Positions 25,422 through 37,800 of a DNA stretch of 64,000 nucleotides are shown one piece after another. Source of the DNA: Syngnathus acus (lineage: Eukaryota; Chordata; Actinopteri; Syngnathiformes; Syngnathidae); NCBI RefSeq assembly GCF_901709675.1, contig NC_051096.1, positions 5,299,001 to 5,363,000 on the forward strand, in the 5' to 3' direction. The position numbers and the translations under genes were made by a program. Below the pieces are notes generated by a model. The model saw only the letters and a list, made by a program, of their open reading frames with translations, did not search any database and was not told the DNA's origin. Numbering within the stretch: the first letter of the stretch is position 1; the number at the start of each line of letters is the position of its first letter.

Positions 25422-25442
25422 TTCAGCACCACGGACAGCTCA
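25422..25442 (+). promoter_or_regulatory. RE1/NRSE-like REST binding site, copy 2
   Basis: The site reads TTCAGCACC-AC-GGACAGCTCA, identical over all 21 bases to copy 1 and 102 bp away from it. The canonical spacing between half-sites is kept. Confidence 0.82.
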
Positions 25443-25551
25443 CCGGGCAGTAGAATGGGAATGAGCAGGCTTTCACTCAGTTATGTATTAAAATAATGAA
25501 AGTTTGACATCCTCTTAAAGGAGCCACACAAGAAAAACAAAAATATATCAT

Positions 25552-25572
25552 TTCAGCACCACGGATAGCTCA
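25552..25572 (+). promoter_or_regulatory. RE1/NRSE-like REST binding site, copy 3
   Basis: The site reads TTCAGCACC-AC-GGATAGCTCA. It has one extra change from the consensus (C to T in the right half-site, GGATAGC), so it is probably the weakest of the four. It is 130 bp from copy 2. Confidence 0.72.
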
Positions 25573-25679
25573 CAAGACAGTAGAATGGAAAGCAGCGGGC
25601 TACTCATCAGAATTACTCCAATAATCAAAGTTTGACATCCTCTTCGAGGAGACCCACAAGAAAAACAAAAATCGAACTT

Positions 25680-25700
25680 TTCAGCACCACGGACAGCGCA
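25680..25700 (+). promoter_or_regulatory. RE1/NRSE-like REST binding site, copy 4
   Basis: The site reads TTCAGCACC-AC-GGACAGCGCA. It matches the RE1 consensus at 20 of 21 positions, with only the last base differing, making it the best of the four. It is 128 bp from copy 3. Confidence 0.87.
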
Positions 25701-26924
25701 CAAGACAATACAATGGGAAGCAGCAGGCTACTCATCAAAATGACTCAGTTATGATGAAAATGTACGAAAGTAATGAAAGTCTGACATCCTTTTAGAGGGG
25801 GACCCAATATTTGAACAGCCACCAGTACAATGAGAAGTCTCTTAAAATGTGTTAATTCCTTTTTATGACATGATTTTTTTTATTACAGCCAGCATGTTGT
25901 CATCTTAAATTGGAACAGAAACTATTCTGAGGTTTTTTGCTCAGACGCCAATGAGGTCATGACGATAATAAATATTTTAAAAGGTGTAACCAATTTTTTT
26001 TTAAATTCCAATTTTTTCTGTCCAACCTATGCTACACACTGTAATACTTTCAATCGTGACAAAAAAAGAAGGCTCACTTTATAGGGACAGCAATTTACTT
26101 TTATGAGGACAAATTGCTTAGAGGCCATTAGGAGAAGAGTTTTGTACTTTTTTAAATGTGCCCCTACAGCCAACCACAGTGCTTTGGCTGAAATGCAGAA
26201 AGTGAAGCCTTGACGTGCCATGAGAGATCATTTACTAAACACTTAACTTTATTGTTTTTGGGTTAACACCAGCGGCTACCCAAAGCATGCTTCTGTGCTT
26301 AGCAGATAACATGGAGGCTTTTGGAGGAGATTAGAGCGTCAGAGGGCAAGGTTGCAGGAGAACTGCTGAAGGAAGGCTGAGGCCAGACACTTGGAGAGGA
26401 ACTAATCAGCAAAGGAGGGTGAAAAGGGAAGAAAAAAAAAAGGAATGAAATGGAGGAAAGCTGGCAAACAGAGATGAGGGAAGGGAGAGCGGCTGAACAC
26501 GAGCGCAAATGAATGAACACGTTGGTTAAACGCCAAGGGATAAATGTTCCTTAGTGAGACGTCATGTCAGCGACTCCGAGGAAATAGTTGGCGCTATGAT
26601 CACACAATGAATACAGAAGTCATGTAATCACAGCCTAGTTAGAGATACTAATGGCTCTTTGGGGGAAACATAGAACAAAGACGAGAGGCAGTCAAAAAAA
26701 AAAAAAAGAGGGCGAATGGGAAACCGAAACAGGACTCACTTAGGGAGCATAGGACACTATTAGCTATGACACAATAACAGCCATGACTAATTCAAAGGTT
26801 GTTTCATAAATAATTGCTCATCATTATCAGGGATGATTTGGACCTCTGAATGCAAAAAAAAAACCACAAAAAAACTGGGACTAATCACAAAAAGAGATGA
26901 TTAGATGCTTTTATCTGGAGCATA

Positions 26925-27300
26925 GGTGTCAAACACAAGGCCCGGGGGCCAGATATGGACCGCCAAATCATTTGATGTGGCCTGCGAATACAAATTTGTG
27001 CATCGACAAAAATTGCAAATTGTCTTTACTTATTAAGAAATAGAAAAATTGCTGGAAATTGTTTTTTGCATTCATCTTTTTAAAAAACATTTTTTACTAG
27101 TCTCTGATTTCAAAACTTTTCATTCCCTGATCTAAAGATAAAAAATATAGACTGCATGGACTTGAGCAGAAGTAATTTCAGAGTAATGTAGACAGAGAAA
27201 AAAAAAAAAGTTTTATATATCATATATATATCATAACATTTTGCCATAGCACTCAGGCCTAGCTTGAATCCAACTTTACATTGCAGATCCACTAAAACAA
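26925..27300 (+). mobile_element. Degenerate hAT-like non-autonomous repeat
   Basis: AGGTGTCAAACACAAGGCCC then GGGGGCCAGATATGG and CATTTGATGTGGCCTGCGAA resemble the left end of a very common fish repeat of hAT type, which starts CAGGGGTGTCAAACTCAAGG. The right end is too decayed to place, so the end coordinate is approximate. No transposase is present. Confidence 0.45.
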
Positions 27301-29501
27301 TATATCCCATGAGGACATGCTGCTACGGCGTAAGACTGCTCACAACCCTCGGGACCTTCCGGGATACGGTGACTTCAACATCAGCTAAAAAGTTACTGGA
27401 TGTTTGTGTCAGCAGTTTGCAGTGCAGTTATCATTGTACAAGGTGAGGTCTGCGTATGTATTATTTGTCTTCTGGATGGTATTCTCGGGAGGATTTAGCA
27501 GCAAACGAAACGTTAAACACTTTATTACGTTGAAACAAGCAAAAGGAAAACACTCCAAAAAGCATGTCAGGCTAAAAGGGTTTTTTTGTTTTCAAAAATA
27601 ACACAAAGCTTCAAAAAAAATTAATGTAATCGTGAACGTTTCATTCAAATTAGTAAAAGCAGTTCAGTAACGACACTGACAAGTAAAATTGAGATGTAGC
27701 CGACAGCAAAGTGCTCAAATAAATCAAAGCGAGACTTCTTTTTATGTGACAAAAGCTTCCTTTTTGTTCAGTTGAAGGCAGCTTTGTCTCAAGGGGGTCA
27801 TTTCAAAGACTAAAGGGGCCCTTACTTTCACTTTTTTACCAACATAAAGAGGCTTTTTTTTTTTTTACCTCACATTTATCCACAGAGAACGATCGCTCTC
27901 TCTCTCTCTCAGTAACACAATGATGCCCATGCTAACAAAGGCAGACAGCTTTAATCCATCCCCCTGAAAGGGGCTCATTTTTATAATTCGCCTCTGTAAT
28001 ATTCTATAGTTTCATGGTGGGATTAGCGCCCGGCATTGGCTGTCCTCTCCGTGACCCACCGGCTACTTATCAGTCAGTCGACATTGAGCCAACTGCAGAG
28101 CTCAGAAAAGCTGAGAAGAGAGCACCGAGACCTGGATAAGCACAGTCCGCTGATGCTTACTTGGGCCAGCTATTGTCCAGGTATTATCCTTCCCCTACAA
28201 GAGAAAAGTGGAAGAGGGCATGGAGACTTTGAAGAGACTGCATATAATATGGGAGAAGGAAGCTGAATAGTGAATAATGTGTGATAACCCTCACTCCACA
28301 TTTTGCTGCAACATATCCCCTAGGATAATAACAATAATAATAACAAATAAGCAACCACTTTATTAAAAACCTTATAAAGCAAAAATAAATCCATCCAGCC
28401 AATGTCTTAAAAAAATTGAAAGAATAAAAAATAAATAAATAAAGCAGTTCTCACCGCTCTCAAATGCTCTGAAATATCGCTACTGTGACCATCGACAATA
28501 AAACGAGTCTCAAACCCTGGTAAAAAAAAAAAAAAGCCATTTTAAAAACATGCATCACGCATACAAGATGAATAATTGAGCCATTTTCAGCAGGATACTG
28601 TTGATGCCCGAGGACACTACTTATTCACTTGCCCCCTAAATATTGAAGACAAATCAGCCTTGAGCTTGCTGTGAATTTACCGTCTTTCTACAGAAGCCGG
28701 CTGGGGAACACGGGACGCACGAAATCTCACCACTTCACATGAGAAATTATCTAGCTGTTTACTACACCGCCCCACTGCTTAAAAACACAGAAGGGGGAGA
28801 TAAGATGGAAGTGAACAAAAGCAATACAGTAATACAGTAGTGTCGTAGAACAGATAAAAAGGATAAATGGATGAGGATATGAAGTGTCACATAAAAACAC
28901 AAACAGGGACATAAAAGATAAATGCTCGGTATAAATGGACACGGGCGCAAATCAAGAGCGTGCACACGCATACACACGTACAAAAGTCTTAGATAAATGG
29001 TGACAAGAAAAGCCACTTTGTCACGGACACACACATGCACGCACAGCAGGACCATAATAGCAGCTGTAACAGCAGAGCACATTAACTTCAAACTGGGCTT
29101 TCCCGTTAAAAGAGTCATTAAACTTTCAACTTGTGTAATGTGACATACTGTAAAGAGACTGGGGTTGTCCTCTCTCTGAAGTCCGGCATGCAATTAACTT
29201 CAAGATGAATGGCCGCGTCCACGCTCGGCGCATGTGTCTCTTTATCTATATAATGCGTGACGCAAAATATAATACAGAGGTGAACAAAGCGCCGTTTCAT
29301 TCCAATTATGTTTACAATAGCGTACACAAGTCAATGAGCAATTACCGACAGTTATGTAGCTTGTTAATTGTGGTTTAGCGGCATAAGCTACTCTTCATTT
29401 TAAATTATTTATAACTTTATTAAGGAAAATCTCCAGGAAGTAATGCAAGGGAATAACATTGCGTTAAAACCAAAAGAGCAGATATCATGAACTGCAATAT
29501 A

Positions 29502-29784
29502 CCGTATTTTCCGCACTATAAGGCGCACCTTCAATGAATGGCCCATTTTAAAACTTTGTCCATATATAAGGCGCACCAGATTATAAGGCGCACCTTCAAT
29601 GAATGGCCCATTTTAAAACTTTGTCGATGTATAAGATATCTACATTTGGCCCGTGGGCCGGACTTTGGACACACCTACTGTAGTGGCTCAATATTGGTCC
29701 ATATATAAGGCGCACCTGATTATAAGGCGCACTTTTGAGAAAATTGGAGGTTTTTAGGTGCGCCTTATAGTGCGGAAAATACGG
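29502..29784 (+). mobile_element. TA-flanked inverted-repeat element (MITE), copy 3, 283 bp
   Basis: The ends are CCGTATTTTCCGCACTATAA and TTATAGTGCGGAAAATACGG, perfect 20-bp inverted repeats, flanked by TA. The segment GGCGCACC...TTCAATGAATGGCCCATTTT...ACTTTGTC is present twice in tandem near the left end (about 29521-29564 and 29587-29627), an internal duplication. The middle holds TTTGGCCCGTGGGCCGGAC. It lies in intron 1. Confidence 0.85.
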
Positions 29785-30059
29785 TAACTTGTACACTCAT
29801 ATAATATCAGGGAACGTTAAGTGCCTTTTAGCGCTTGTTGAGTCAGCGGAAAAAATGCTAGCCATAAATTCACCTTAGGTTTGATGGATGTGATGACTAT
29901 TGAGAACTGTTAGTTTTCTAATTTCATTTTTTTTTGGCTAGCAAACCCCGTCGAAATGCCGAGTAGAAACATGCCTGAAGAGACAGGCAAGCTTTCACAT
30001 AGGCACTAACATCTACAGGCAATTCAGTCTCTAATTAACCCAATTAGTGTGTTTTAGTG

Positions 30060-30182
30060 CACGGGAGGAAGCGGCAGCAGCCGGAGAGAACCAAGCACAG
30101 GCCTAGGGGGAGAACATGAAAACTCAGCAGCAGGTTAGATGGAGGATGAACTTGCTTGCTTGGCGGCGCTAATCCGACTGCC
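30060..30182 (-). mobile_element. Decayed tRNA-derived SINE
   Basis: CACGGGAGGAAGC, CCGGAGAGAACCAAGCACAG, GGGGGAGAACATGAAAACTC and TTGGCGGCGCTAATCCGACT align in order with the same SINE family as at 8876-9025, also in reverse orientation. It is more degraded. Confidence 0.5.
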
Positions 30183-30879
30183 TTGATTTTTACAAGTCAA
30201 AATACACAAAATGATTTTTATTCCTCATCCTCCAGATGATCTGGACATTATACTATGTCGTGACGTGTGTGCGCAGGTTGCCGGGGAAGGAAACGAGTCA
30301 TTGAGTGATTCAGAGTATGGTGCAAGGAGGGCAAGTAGGAGTAGAGAGAAATATGAGTCAAAGCATCATCATGTGTGACATTACGCAAGACGTCACATCT
30401 CGTGAAAACGTCGAGGCATCGAAAAATTGACACCAGTGGCGGAATCAGTCATGCCGAGGGAAGAAAGTGTCAATTGGATCTTTTTTTTTTTTTCCCAAAT
30501 ATAAAGTGAGAGTCGTGTGTTTCCCGTGACTCAATGGGACAGAATGGTGATGCCATCGAGGTTATTAGAAAAGCAGGGAGAACATGTAAAACAATTTGAA
30601 CCTAGTAGTGCCCGGGAAAAAAAAAAAGATATTCCTTCAGTTGATGTCAAGCTCATATGACCAAGTACTCAAATATGACAAAAAGCGAATACTGACTATG
30701 ATTTAGCTCTCCATTTTAAGTGGAGAGTTCATGGATGAGGTAGCAACACTGTCACAGACCATTTACGCAGATTTCTATTCCCGCAGCAATGAATCAACAC
30801 AGATGGATGACACAAAATATATTTCAGCTATGAAAGAACATGCCGGAGAAACCTTTTTGAAGGAGCCTATTCAAATAGA

Positions 30880-31314
30880 TAAAAGCAAAAGAAACCACAA
30901 GGGCTCTTTAATATTTGCATAAATAATGTGACACAAATATTGACCTCCAAAATAATAATTTTTATTGAGTGAGCAAATTAAAGTAAACATTTCAAACTAT
31001 TTATTTTGCTAGCTAGTATGGGAAATTAAATGAAGCTTCATATTTGCTTCGTGAAGCAATTGTGGGATTGTTTGACTCGCGTAAAAGCAAAAGAAACCAC
31101 AAGGGCTCTTTAATATTTGCATAAAGAAGCAAATTAAAAGGAAATTAAATGAAGCTTCTAATGTGACACAAATATTGACCTCCAAAATAATATTTTTTAT
31201 TGTGTGAGCAAATTAAAGTAAACATTTCAACCATTTATTTTGCACGCTAGTATGGGAAATTAAATGAAGCTTCAAATTTGCTTCGTGAAGCAATTGTGGG
31301 ATTGTTTGACTCGC
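30880..31314. repeat. Tandem duplication of about 200 bp in intron 1
   Basis: Unit 1 (30880-31080) and unit 2 (31081-31314) share long near-identical runs: AAAGCAAAAGAAACCACAAG, TAATGTGACACAAATATTGA, GTAAACATTTCAA, AGTATGGGAAATTAAATGAA and GTGAAGCAATTGTGGGATTG. Unit 2 has an extra piece of about 33 bp (31126-31160) that looks copied from inside the unit (GAAGCAAATTAAAAGGAAAT). Confidence 0.9.
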
Positions 31315-34300
31315 AATCCCAAATAGATTACAGTAAGGTGGCCTTTACTCCACAACCTTTACGAGGAAGTGTTAAATAAAACAACTTTCTCCCAATGCGC
31401 TCGACTTTCAGCCTAGCCTGCCTTCCGGCCCGCACAGGTAGCGAACTACATTATTTAACAAGACACTCATTCAAGCTACTATCTTGACAGGAGCCTGCTG
31501 AGACCCAAAGACAACATAGTGACAGATGCATCATCATCTCACGTTATCATTTACAACACCTTCATCCACTTCCTCCTCGCGCCTTCATTTATCGCACACT
31601 GGCCTCCTATACAATGTCCCTATTGTTACTATCGGGCTTTTACAATCTGTTCGCCTGTCCCCTCCAATCTATTTCCTTCACCAATCTCCCTTAACACTTT
31701 CTTAGCCAAACAGCCCTCTCGTGTTCACAGAAAAGCTCAAAAGTTTTCCGCTGACAAAGTTATTGTGCGACTTTAAATCTAAAAAAAAAAAAATCACCTG
31801 AACCACCTTCAAACTTTTTTTTGTTTGATCAATTTTCTCCCCATGTTTATTCACTAAGAGATAAATGCTTGAGGAATTCCTGCAGCGGGTTGATGGAGGT
31901 CAAATGTGAATATAAACACAAAGACACAGCGGAATGTGAATGGACTAACATATTTTAGACAAAGTCACTACCCGAGGGTGTCCAAAGCGAAAAGCGCTCC
32001 CTCGCCAGCTCTACAACGACTTTGCGACTCTACTGGCAATAACGACGCAATGTTTCCCCCGAGGGAGAAATAAATGTGTATATAATATTTGCATGCATGC
32101 ATCATTACTTGCTTTTCATTACTTGCTTCTTCCTGGCCCGTAATGTAAAATACATTTTGGCGGCGACTGCTGGGCTGCAGTCCATCGGCTAACAGTCCAA
32201 TAACCTCCATCTTGAAGCTATAATAGTCATATAATGTTTTAGGACAAAAAAGAAAAAAAAAGCTAATGTCAAACTAGGTTAATACATAGGCATTAGCCAG
32301 CTGGTGTGCATGTCAGTGAGAGTGGATTATTATTAGCGACTGACCTCATCTTTAAAGCGACTTGACTTTTTGGGCTAAGCTTATATTTTAAGCCTATATT
32401 TTGGTGTGCCGCAGTTATGTTGTGTTTATGAACAAAATTACAGCCAAATCCTTTAATACGACTCTGAGCGTCAGAACAGAAGTCCGGATTTAAGTTTTTA
32501 GACGTTGCACAGATCTCGAGAGAAAAGAAAAATAATGTAGACTCGTATAGTGAATAAATTATGGGATGTTTGACTCTATTTTTGTCTTTCCATCGACTAA
32601 AGTGACAGTGGCTCTTCACCTGGGTACCTATCAATCATTTCTACTTTTTCTTCTTCTCATCCAAATCGGGTCAGAGCTACAATGTCGACGCCGACTCCCC
32701 CAGAGGGCCGAGCCTCTATTATCTGCCTCTTCGATCCAGGCTGCATCGATGAACAATTGAGGAGAAGAAAGAAGGTGGGACAAGAACGGAGAGGAAGATC
32801 GTATTAAAGGTGAAATTAGTGATATCGCAGAAAGTTGGCAGAGAGGGCCAAGAAATGGAAAGATCTGAAAATGGGAGGGAGAGAATAATGGCGAGGGGAG
32901 GGGGGGGGCTTAGCGGGATCATTTGTCAATAGCCAGTAGTGTGACCTTGGAGATCGATTGGACTGTCAGACAATCACTCAATAGTGTCTATAACTAGCTG
33001 TGCTAGGCAGAGGAAGAGAAAAGAGAGGGAGACGGAAAGATGGCTTGCTTGTAGCAGTCAATAGGACAAAGAACCTGAGAGCCAATTGAAGTTAGGAACT
33101 ACACAAAAAAAGTATGTTGCGATTGTCAAGTCAACAATACGCTTCAAGAATAACACTTGCGAGCAAGTCGGATTAGTTTTTTTCGAAAGGCTTTGAGATT
33201 TGATCATCGGGATCACAAATTAAATTAAATTAAATACATTTTATTTGTCAAGGTGTTGCAGGAAATAAAAATGTATCTAAATCCAGATGATTTTATTTCA
33301 TACTTTGCAAAAATTGGGACCAAATAATTTATGTTTTTAGCCTAGCCAGTAATCATATTCTTAATCAACACTCCATGTACACAGACACACTCCTTGGGTA
33401 ATCGTGGTTATTAATAACCAAGCCAAATAAATAATGCAGAGTACAATAGAGGTAGTAAAATGTGAGTAGTTGGAATGCCAAATTGTGCCAAAGCACAGCG
33501 GTGGCAGCAGTAGGTCAGTAATTAATGAAATCAAAGAGGCTCTTTAATGAGAAGCATAAAGTGCATCCCTAACTGATGAGCTCCCCCTTCGAGTAAGCAA
33601 CAAATACAAAAGCAGGTAAGGCAAACAAATCTTCACAGTACGCTCCCAAATATAACTTATCTGCTAACGCAGGATTATGCAAATGCGCCGGGCGGGGGAA
33701 GAAAAAAAAAAACGACTAACGACGGCAAATAAAAAGAGACAAACACACTTTAGTCAAAACACACACAATTTAACAAAGTCTTTGCGACCCCGTGGGAGCA
33801 CGCAGCCGGATTATGGCCCTCATTGTTCCACGAGTTGTTTAGCGCCAAAACTCCCCCCCCTCCCCATCTCTCGCCAGCCATTTTTCCACGTCAGTTCTCC
33901 ACAGCCAACTGTTAATTTGCTTATCGCCCGGCAGATAATAGAACAGAATTAATCAGCTAATACCTCATTTTTTTTGAACAGAGCAACTCTACTGTTTATG
34001 TAAATTGAGCAAAAACAGCAAGTACGGCTTCTACGGCGCTGACTGGAGGATTTAATTATCAGGACTAATTACTTGTTTGGCTTTAACTGTTAACCACAGG
34101 TCTGCCATCATTTTCTGCCGCTCTCCTTCCCCGGGTGGCGATGTCGGAAACTGCCGCCGGCTCTCCTGGAGGAACGAGGTGGTGAGATAACACCACGGGA
34201 AACAAGCATGTCTCTGTTTTGCTTGACATTCCCAATCACAACTTGGTTGTCAGTCAGCGAGAGTGGCGGAGTGTGCTTTGGCAAAAATGCCGCTAAAGAA

Positions 34301-35321
34301 GGCTGATTAGAGATTTGTCACGTTTATGACGTGTGATTGTACGTGAGCAGCAATGAGTGGAAACTGGTTGGAGCTTGGAGGAGATCAGTACAAATCAGGA
34401 GGTCTTTATGAGTGCAGTAAAGATAAGCAAGTGAATGTTTGTCTTAGCTATTTGAGTTCTTTGGCACTGAATAGAATTTTTGTTTTCCAATTCAGGGCTG
34501 TGTTTTCCATTTGGAGGACGTGAAAGCATCAAGGCTGGAATGAAAAATAAATGTTAAGAGACTTTCAATCGTCAAGCAATTAAGGCTATTTAACCGTTTT
34601 TTTTTTTAAATAAATACTATTTTATTTACATCTTTTGTTGTTGTCATTTTTATGGTGGTATTCATGTGCTGCCACAAAGTTTGTGGATATCCATCAAACA
34701 AATGGCGACAGGTGTCAATGTTGCACAAAAAAAATAAATGGAAGGAAACAAATGGAACGTGTGAGGACATTTCTCAAACCAGACACAAAACTTTTTCGAG
34801 CCAAAATAATGACAAGTTGCTCCAAAACAATACTTGCTCTACAGTTTAATATGCTGCCGTTGACTCGCTGATCCCTTAGGGTTAAAGTCAGACGAGCCGC
34901 TGACTTGACCTCGAAAAAAAACCTTCTTGACACCAAGCAACCATAACACACTGCATGGAAATTAAAGGTCAACCCTACTGGGTCATCAAGAGTTCTCGCG
35001 GTCGCATAGCTGTACAGGAACCAAGCCTCCAGTTATTCTTCACCCTTGTTTGCAAATCATAAATGACGGAATGACTAAGCCATTTGTCATGAAGTGCTTT
35101 CGGCATCCAAGTGCAGATGGTAATAAACACCCAGACGCTGTCAAATGTTAAGGACCAGCTTCTAAGAAAGCCTCACCATGGTTGACATTATATGTTTGCA
35201 TAACTGCAAAATAAACCGAATTTAAAACTGCTTCACTGGTGCATTTACCCAATTTTTTTTTCCAAACGCATCGGCCGATAAAATGTCATTAATTAAGTTT
35301 ATATTTAGCATGTTTTGTTTT

Positions 35322-35425
35322 AGGTGGCAAAGTGGGGCAAGTAGTTAGAAGCTCTAGATTCTCATTTGGAAAATTTAGGCCAGTCTGTGTCTTGTTTACA
35401 GTTCCCCATGCTCATGTGATTTTTA
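35322..35425 (+). mobile_element. Decayed tRNA-derived SINE (tRNA-like head)
   Basis: AGGTGGCAAAGTGGGGCAAG, TAGTTAGAAGCTCTAGATTC, CAGTCTGTGTCTTG and GTTCCCCATGCTCATGTG follow the order of the fish SINE head (GGCGGCACGGTGG, GTTAGCAC, TGTGTGGAGTTTG, TGTTCTCCCCGTG). Heavily mutated and lacking clean ends. Confidence 0.4.
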
Positions 35426-37439
35426 CATAAGGATGGGAGGGGGGCCCTGTGTCCCCCCACCCCCCCAACTCTAGCGCCGCCAATGCACAGCAAAGAAGCG
35501 AATTATAGCTCTTCAAAAGAAAGTACGGAACAGACCAAATGAGTCCAACCTTCCCTGGTCTGAACTCTAAGGAACAGTTTGCTGCAAGAAATAAGTCATC
35601 TGTCTGTCACAGACAATTTCAGTCCATATTTTAGAAGGCTGGAGGGAATTGGGTAGAGTGTTTGGTTTTTCTAAAAAAAAAAGAGGATGGATGTTTGTAA
35701 AGAGGGATGGTATGACAGAGGGTTAAGATGATGAAGAGAGTCTGGGGTCATAATTCCATGAGTGCCTGAACTCTTTTGGAGCAGACTCCCCAGCATGGCA
35801 TGGCATCACTAATGAAATCTGTGCATTTGCTGTCCTGGAGATGAGAAGTGTGTGTGGTGGGATAGGTTCGGAAATGAAGAGAGTGATAAAAAAGGGAATG
35901 GGGGGGGTAGAATTGAAGGTTATAGTAAATAAGCAAGGAATAAAATTGCAGAGCTGTGGTAGAAAACAGAGAGAGTGACAGTGATGCAGAATGAGTGACA
36001 AAGGAGAAATTGAGCAGACGAAAAGAAAAAAAAAAAAAAAGCCTCATCTCCAGATTTGAATTTGGTGGCCATTCCACACCAGGCAATTCCGCTGCTGCAA
36101 CACCAAACACAATGCCTGATTGAGGGCAAATTAAAATGCAAATGCAACTCTTCCACTTTTTCCCGATTCCACCTGCAAGATAAGCAAAGGACCTCTGTTC
36201 ATTTCATAAAGTGTGTGAGAATGTGTGTGTGTTTATGCATTAATGTGTATATTTGTTTGTCTACTTTGGAATTAGAGGGGACAGGAGGGAGGCTGGAGGT
36301 GAGGTTGTATAAACAGATTAGATTCAGTATTGTCCTCCCCCGGACTGCATTTCAATCGCCGTCCTCCCTGCCATTTCTTCTGCCCTTGTCAGTCGAGCTT
36401 GGACAGGCATCAACCACAACGCAAGACTTTTAAAAACGAAGTCATAAAATGATCTAAAGTTATTCATTTCATCAATGCAAACCTTTCCAAGTCACAGGTT
36501 AGTAAAAATATTCAACAGCTGAAGTCATGTGACCTCACTGAACCAGCGTGTCAATATAAAAGTGCAGAAAAAGGAAAAAATAAATAAAAACAATTCCACC
36601 ACTGGTAGGCGATTCGCACTCATGTAAATCTACCTGCCAATCGGATTCACTGAGTGCTTTGGCGCCATTTAGCGATTTAACGGAAGACTCCTTGAAATGA
36701 CCTTCCAGAAAAGTCCATTACTCCTCGGAACACATACTACTACCAACTTGAGACTGGGTATTAATTCTATCCACTAACACTACCCGGGATTAATTGTGAC
36801 GGGGTTAAGAGAAGAAGAGAGTGGAACAGATGGAAAGAACACTTGAGATCGAGTCTACCTCCTCCTGTGCTAAACCATTTCAATTAAACCTTGAGAGAAC
36901 ATCGTGTCGAACCATTACATCATCAGCAAAAATAAATGAACAACAATGAATAACTTTTTATACAACATCCTGCCGCCACAAAAAAAAAAAGGTGGCACAC
37001 CTCCATCAACCTCATAATAACCCTCAGGAACCCCATTAAAATCAATTTACCCGTGAAAAGGTGGACTTAATACTCCAGCACGCATTCAAACACAAAAAGA
37101 CAGCTCGGACCCGCTAAATAAACGGCAAATGTATTCAATGTGAGGCCAAATCAATTACAGCACATTTCAACCAATTCTTGGCAGAATGAACAGCGTACGC
37201 ACAGCGCTGTAATAACCGTAGATATTGTTTGGATATATACTGAACCGTGCGCAGTTACTGGGAAAAATGGCTCATTATGTCAGAAAAAGTATTTGCGATA
37301 ATTGAAAAAAAAAAATACAAGCGGGCGAAAGAGAATGAATGGGAATGTTTTGAAAAATACAACATTGTTGCCTTTTTTTTAATGGCGACGTTGTCCGGCA
37401 ACATGGAAAAATCTGTTTCTGCACAAATTTATGACATGT

Positions 37440-37540
37440 ATTTCTCTACAAAAATAAAATAAATATAATAAATGTAATAAATAAAAAATATATATAATAA
37501 ATATATAGTAAAAAATATATATATAATAAATAAAAATGTT
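37440..37540. repeat. AT-rich simple sequence (AATAAATATA type)
   Basis: AAAATAAATATAATAAATG-like units repeat irregularly in intron 1. Confidence 0.7.
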
Positions 37541-37689
37541 GTTTATCTGACTTATTTCACGGCATTATTGCATCGATATTTGAAAAGTTCTTTAACTTCT
37601 TCCTACTCCTTTTCAAGCTGTCCTAATTGTTGTTTAAGTTATTTACGACTTGCTTGGGACATTTTGTTATTGTCCTGTTTTCTTTTTCC

Positions 37690-37800
37690 TTTTATATTTT
37701 GCTGATATCTTTTTCTGTTTTCAAGCTCGAAATAAAATTGATCAATCAATCAAAAAAATATGTGTTTCGTTTCGTTTCGTTTATTTCAAACGTGGAAAAA
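37690..37800. repeat. Possible retroelement 3' tail (GAAATAAAATTGATCAATCA)
   Basis: TTCAAGCTCGAAATAAAATT followed by GATCAATCAATCAA looks like a non-LTR element 3' end with a short tandem tail. Next to it, TTTCG is repeated (37766-37780). No reverse transcriptase is present; this could also be simple sequence. Confidence 0.3.

Larger units (their letters stand above)
25318..25805 (+). repeat. Four-unit minisatellite, each unit starting with a REST/NRSF RE1 site
   Basis: Four tandem units begin at 25318, 25421, 25551 and 25678, with the last ending near 25805. Units 2-4 are about 127-130 bp; unit 1 lacks roughly the last 27 bp. A shared outline follows the RE1: AGTAGAATGGGAAGCAGCAGG, here split as AGTAGAATGGG then AAGCAGCAGG, then CTACTCATCAGAAT, then GAAAATGTACTAAAATAATG, then TTTGACATCCTCT, then GAGGAGACCCACAAG and AAAAACAAAAAT. 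Flanks differ between units by substitutions and indels, so the duplication is not very recent. It lies in intron 1, about 315 bp upstream of exon 2 in gene order. Confidence 0.92.

Noticed and set aside
25318-25805. CRISPR-like array
   Set aside because: The units are of vertebrate minisatellite type with long diverging units rather than short direct repeats and unique spacers, and the context is a vertebrate intron.
28762-29193. 143-codon minus-strand frame with many hydrophobic and cysteine residues
   Set aside because: Same strand as the Eph gene, but with no Eph domain, no plausible splice phases and low-complexity composition.
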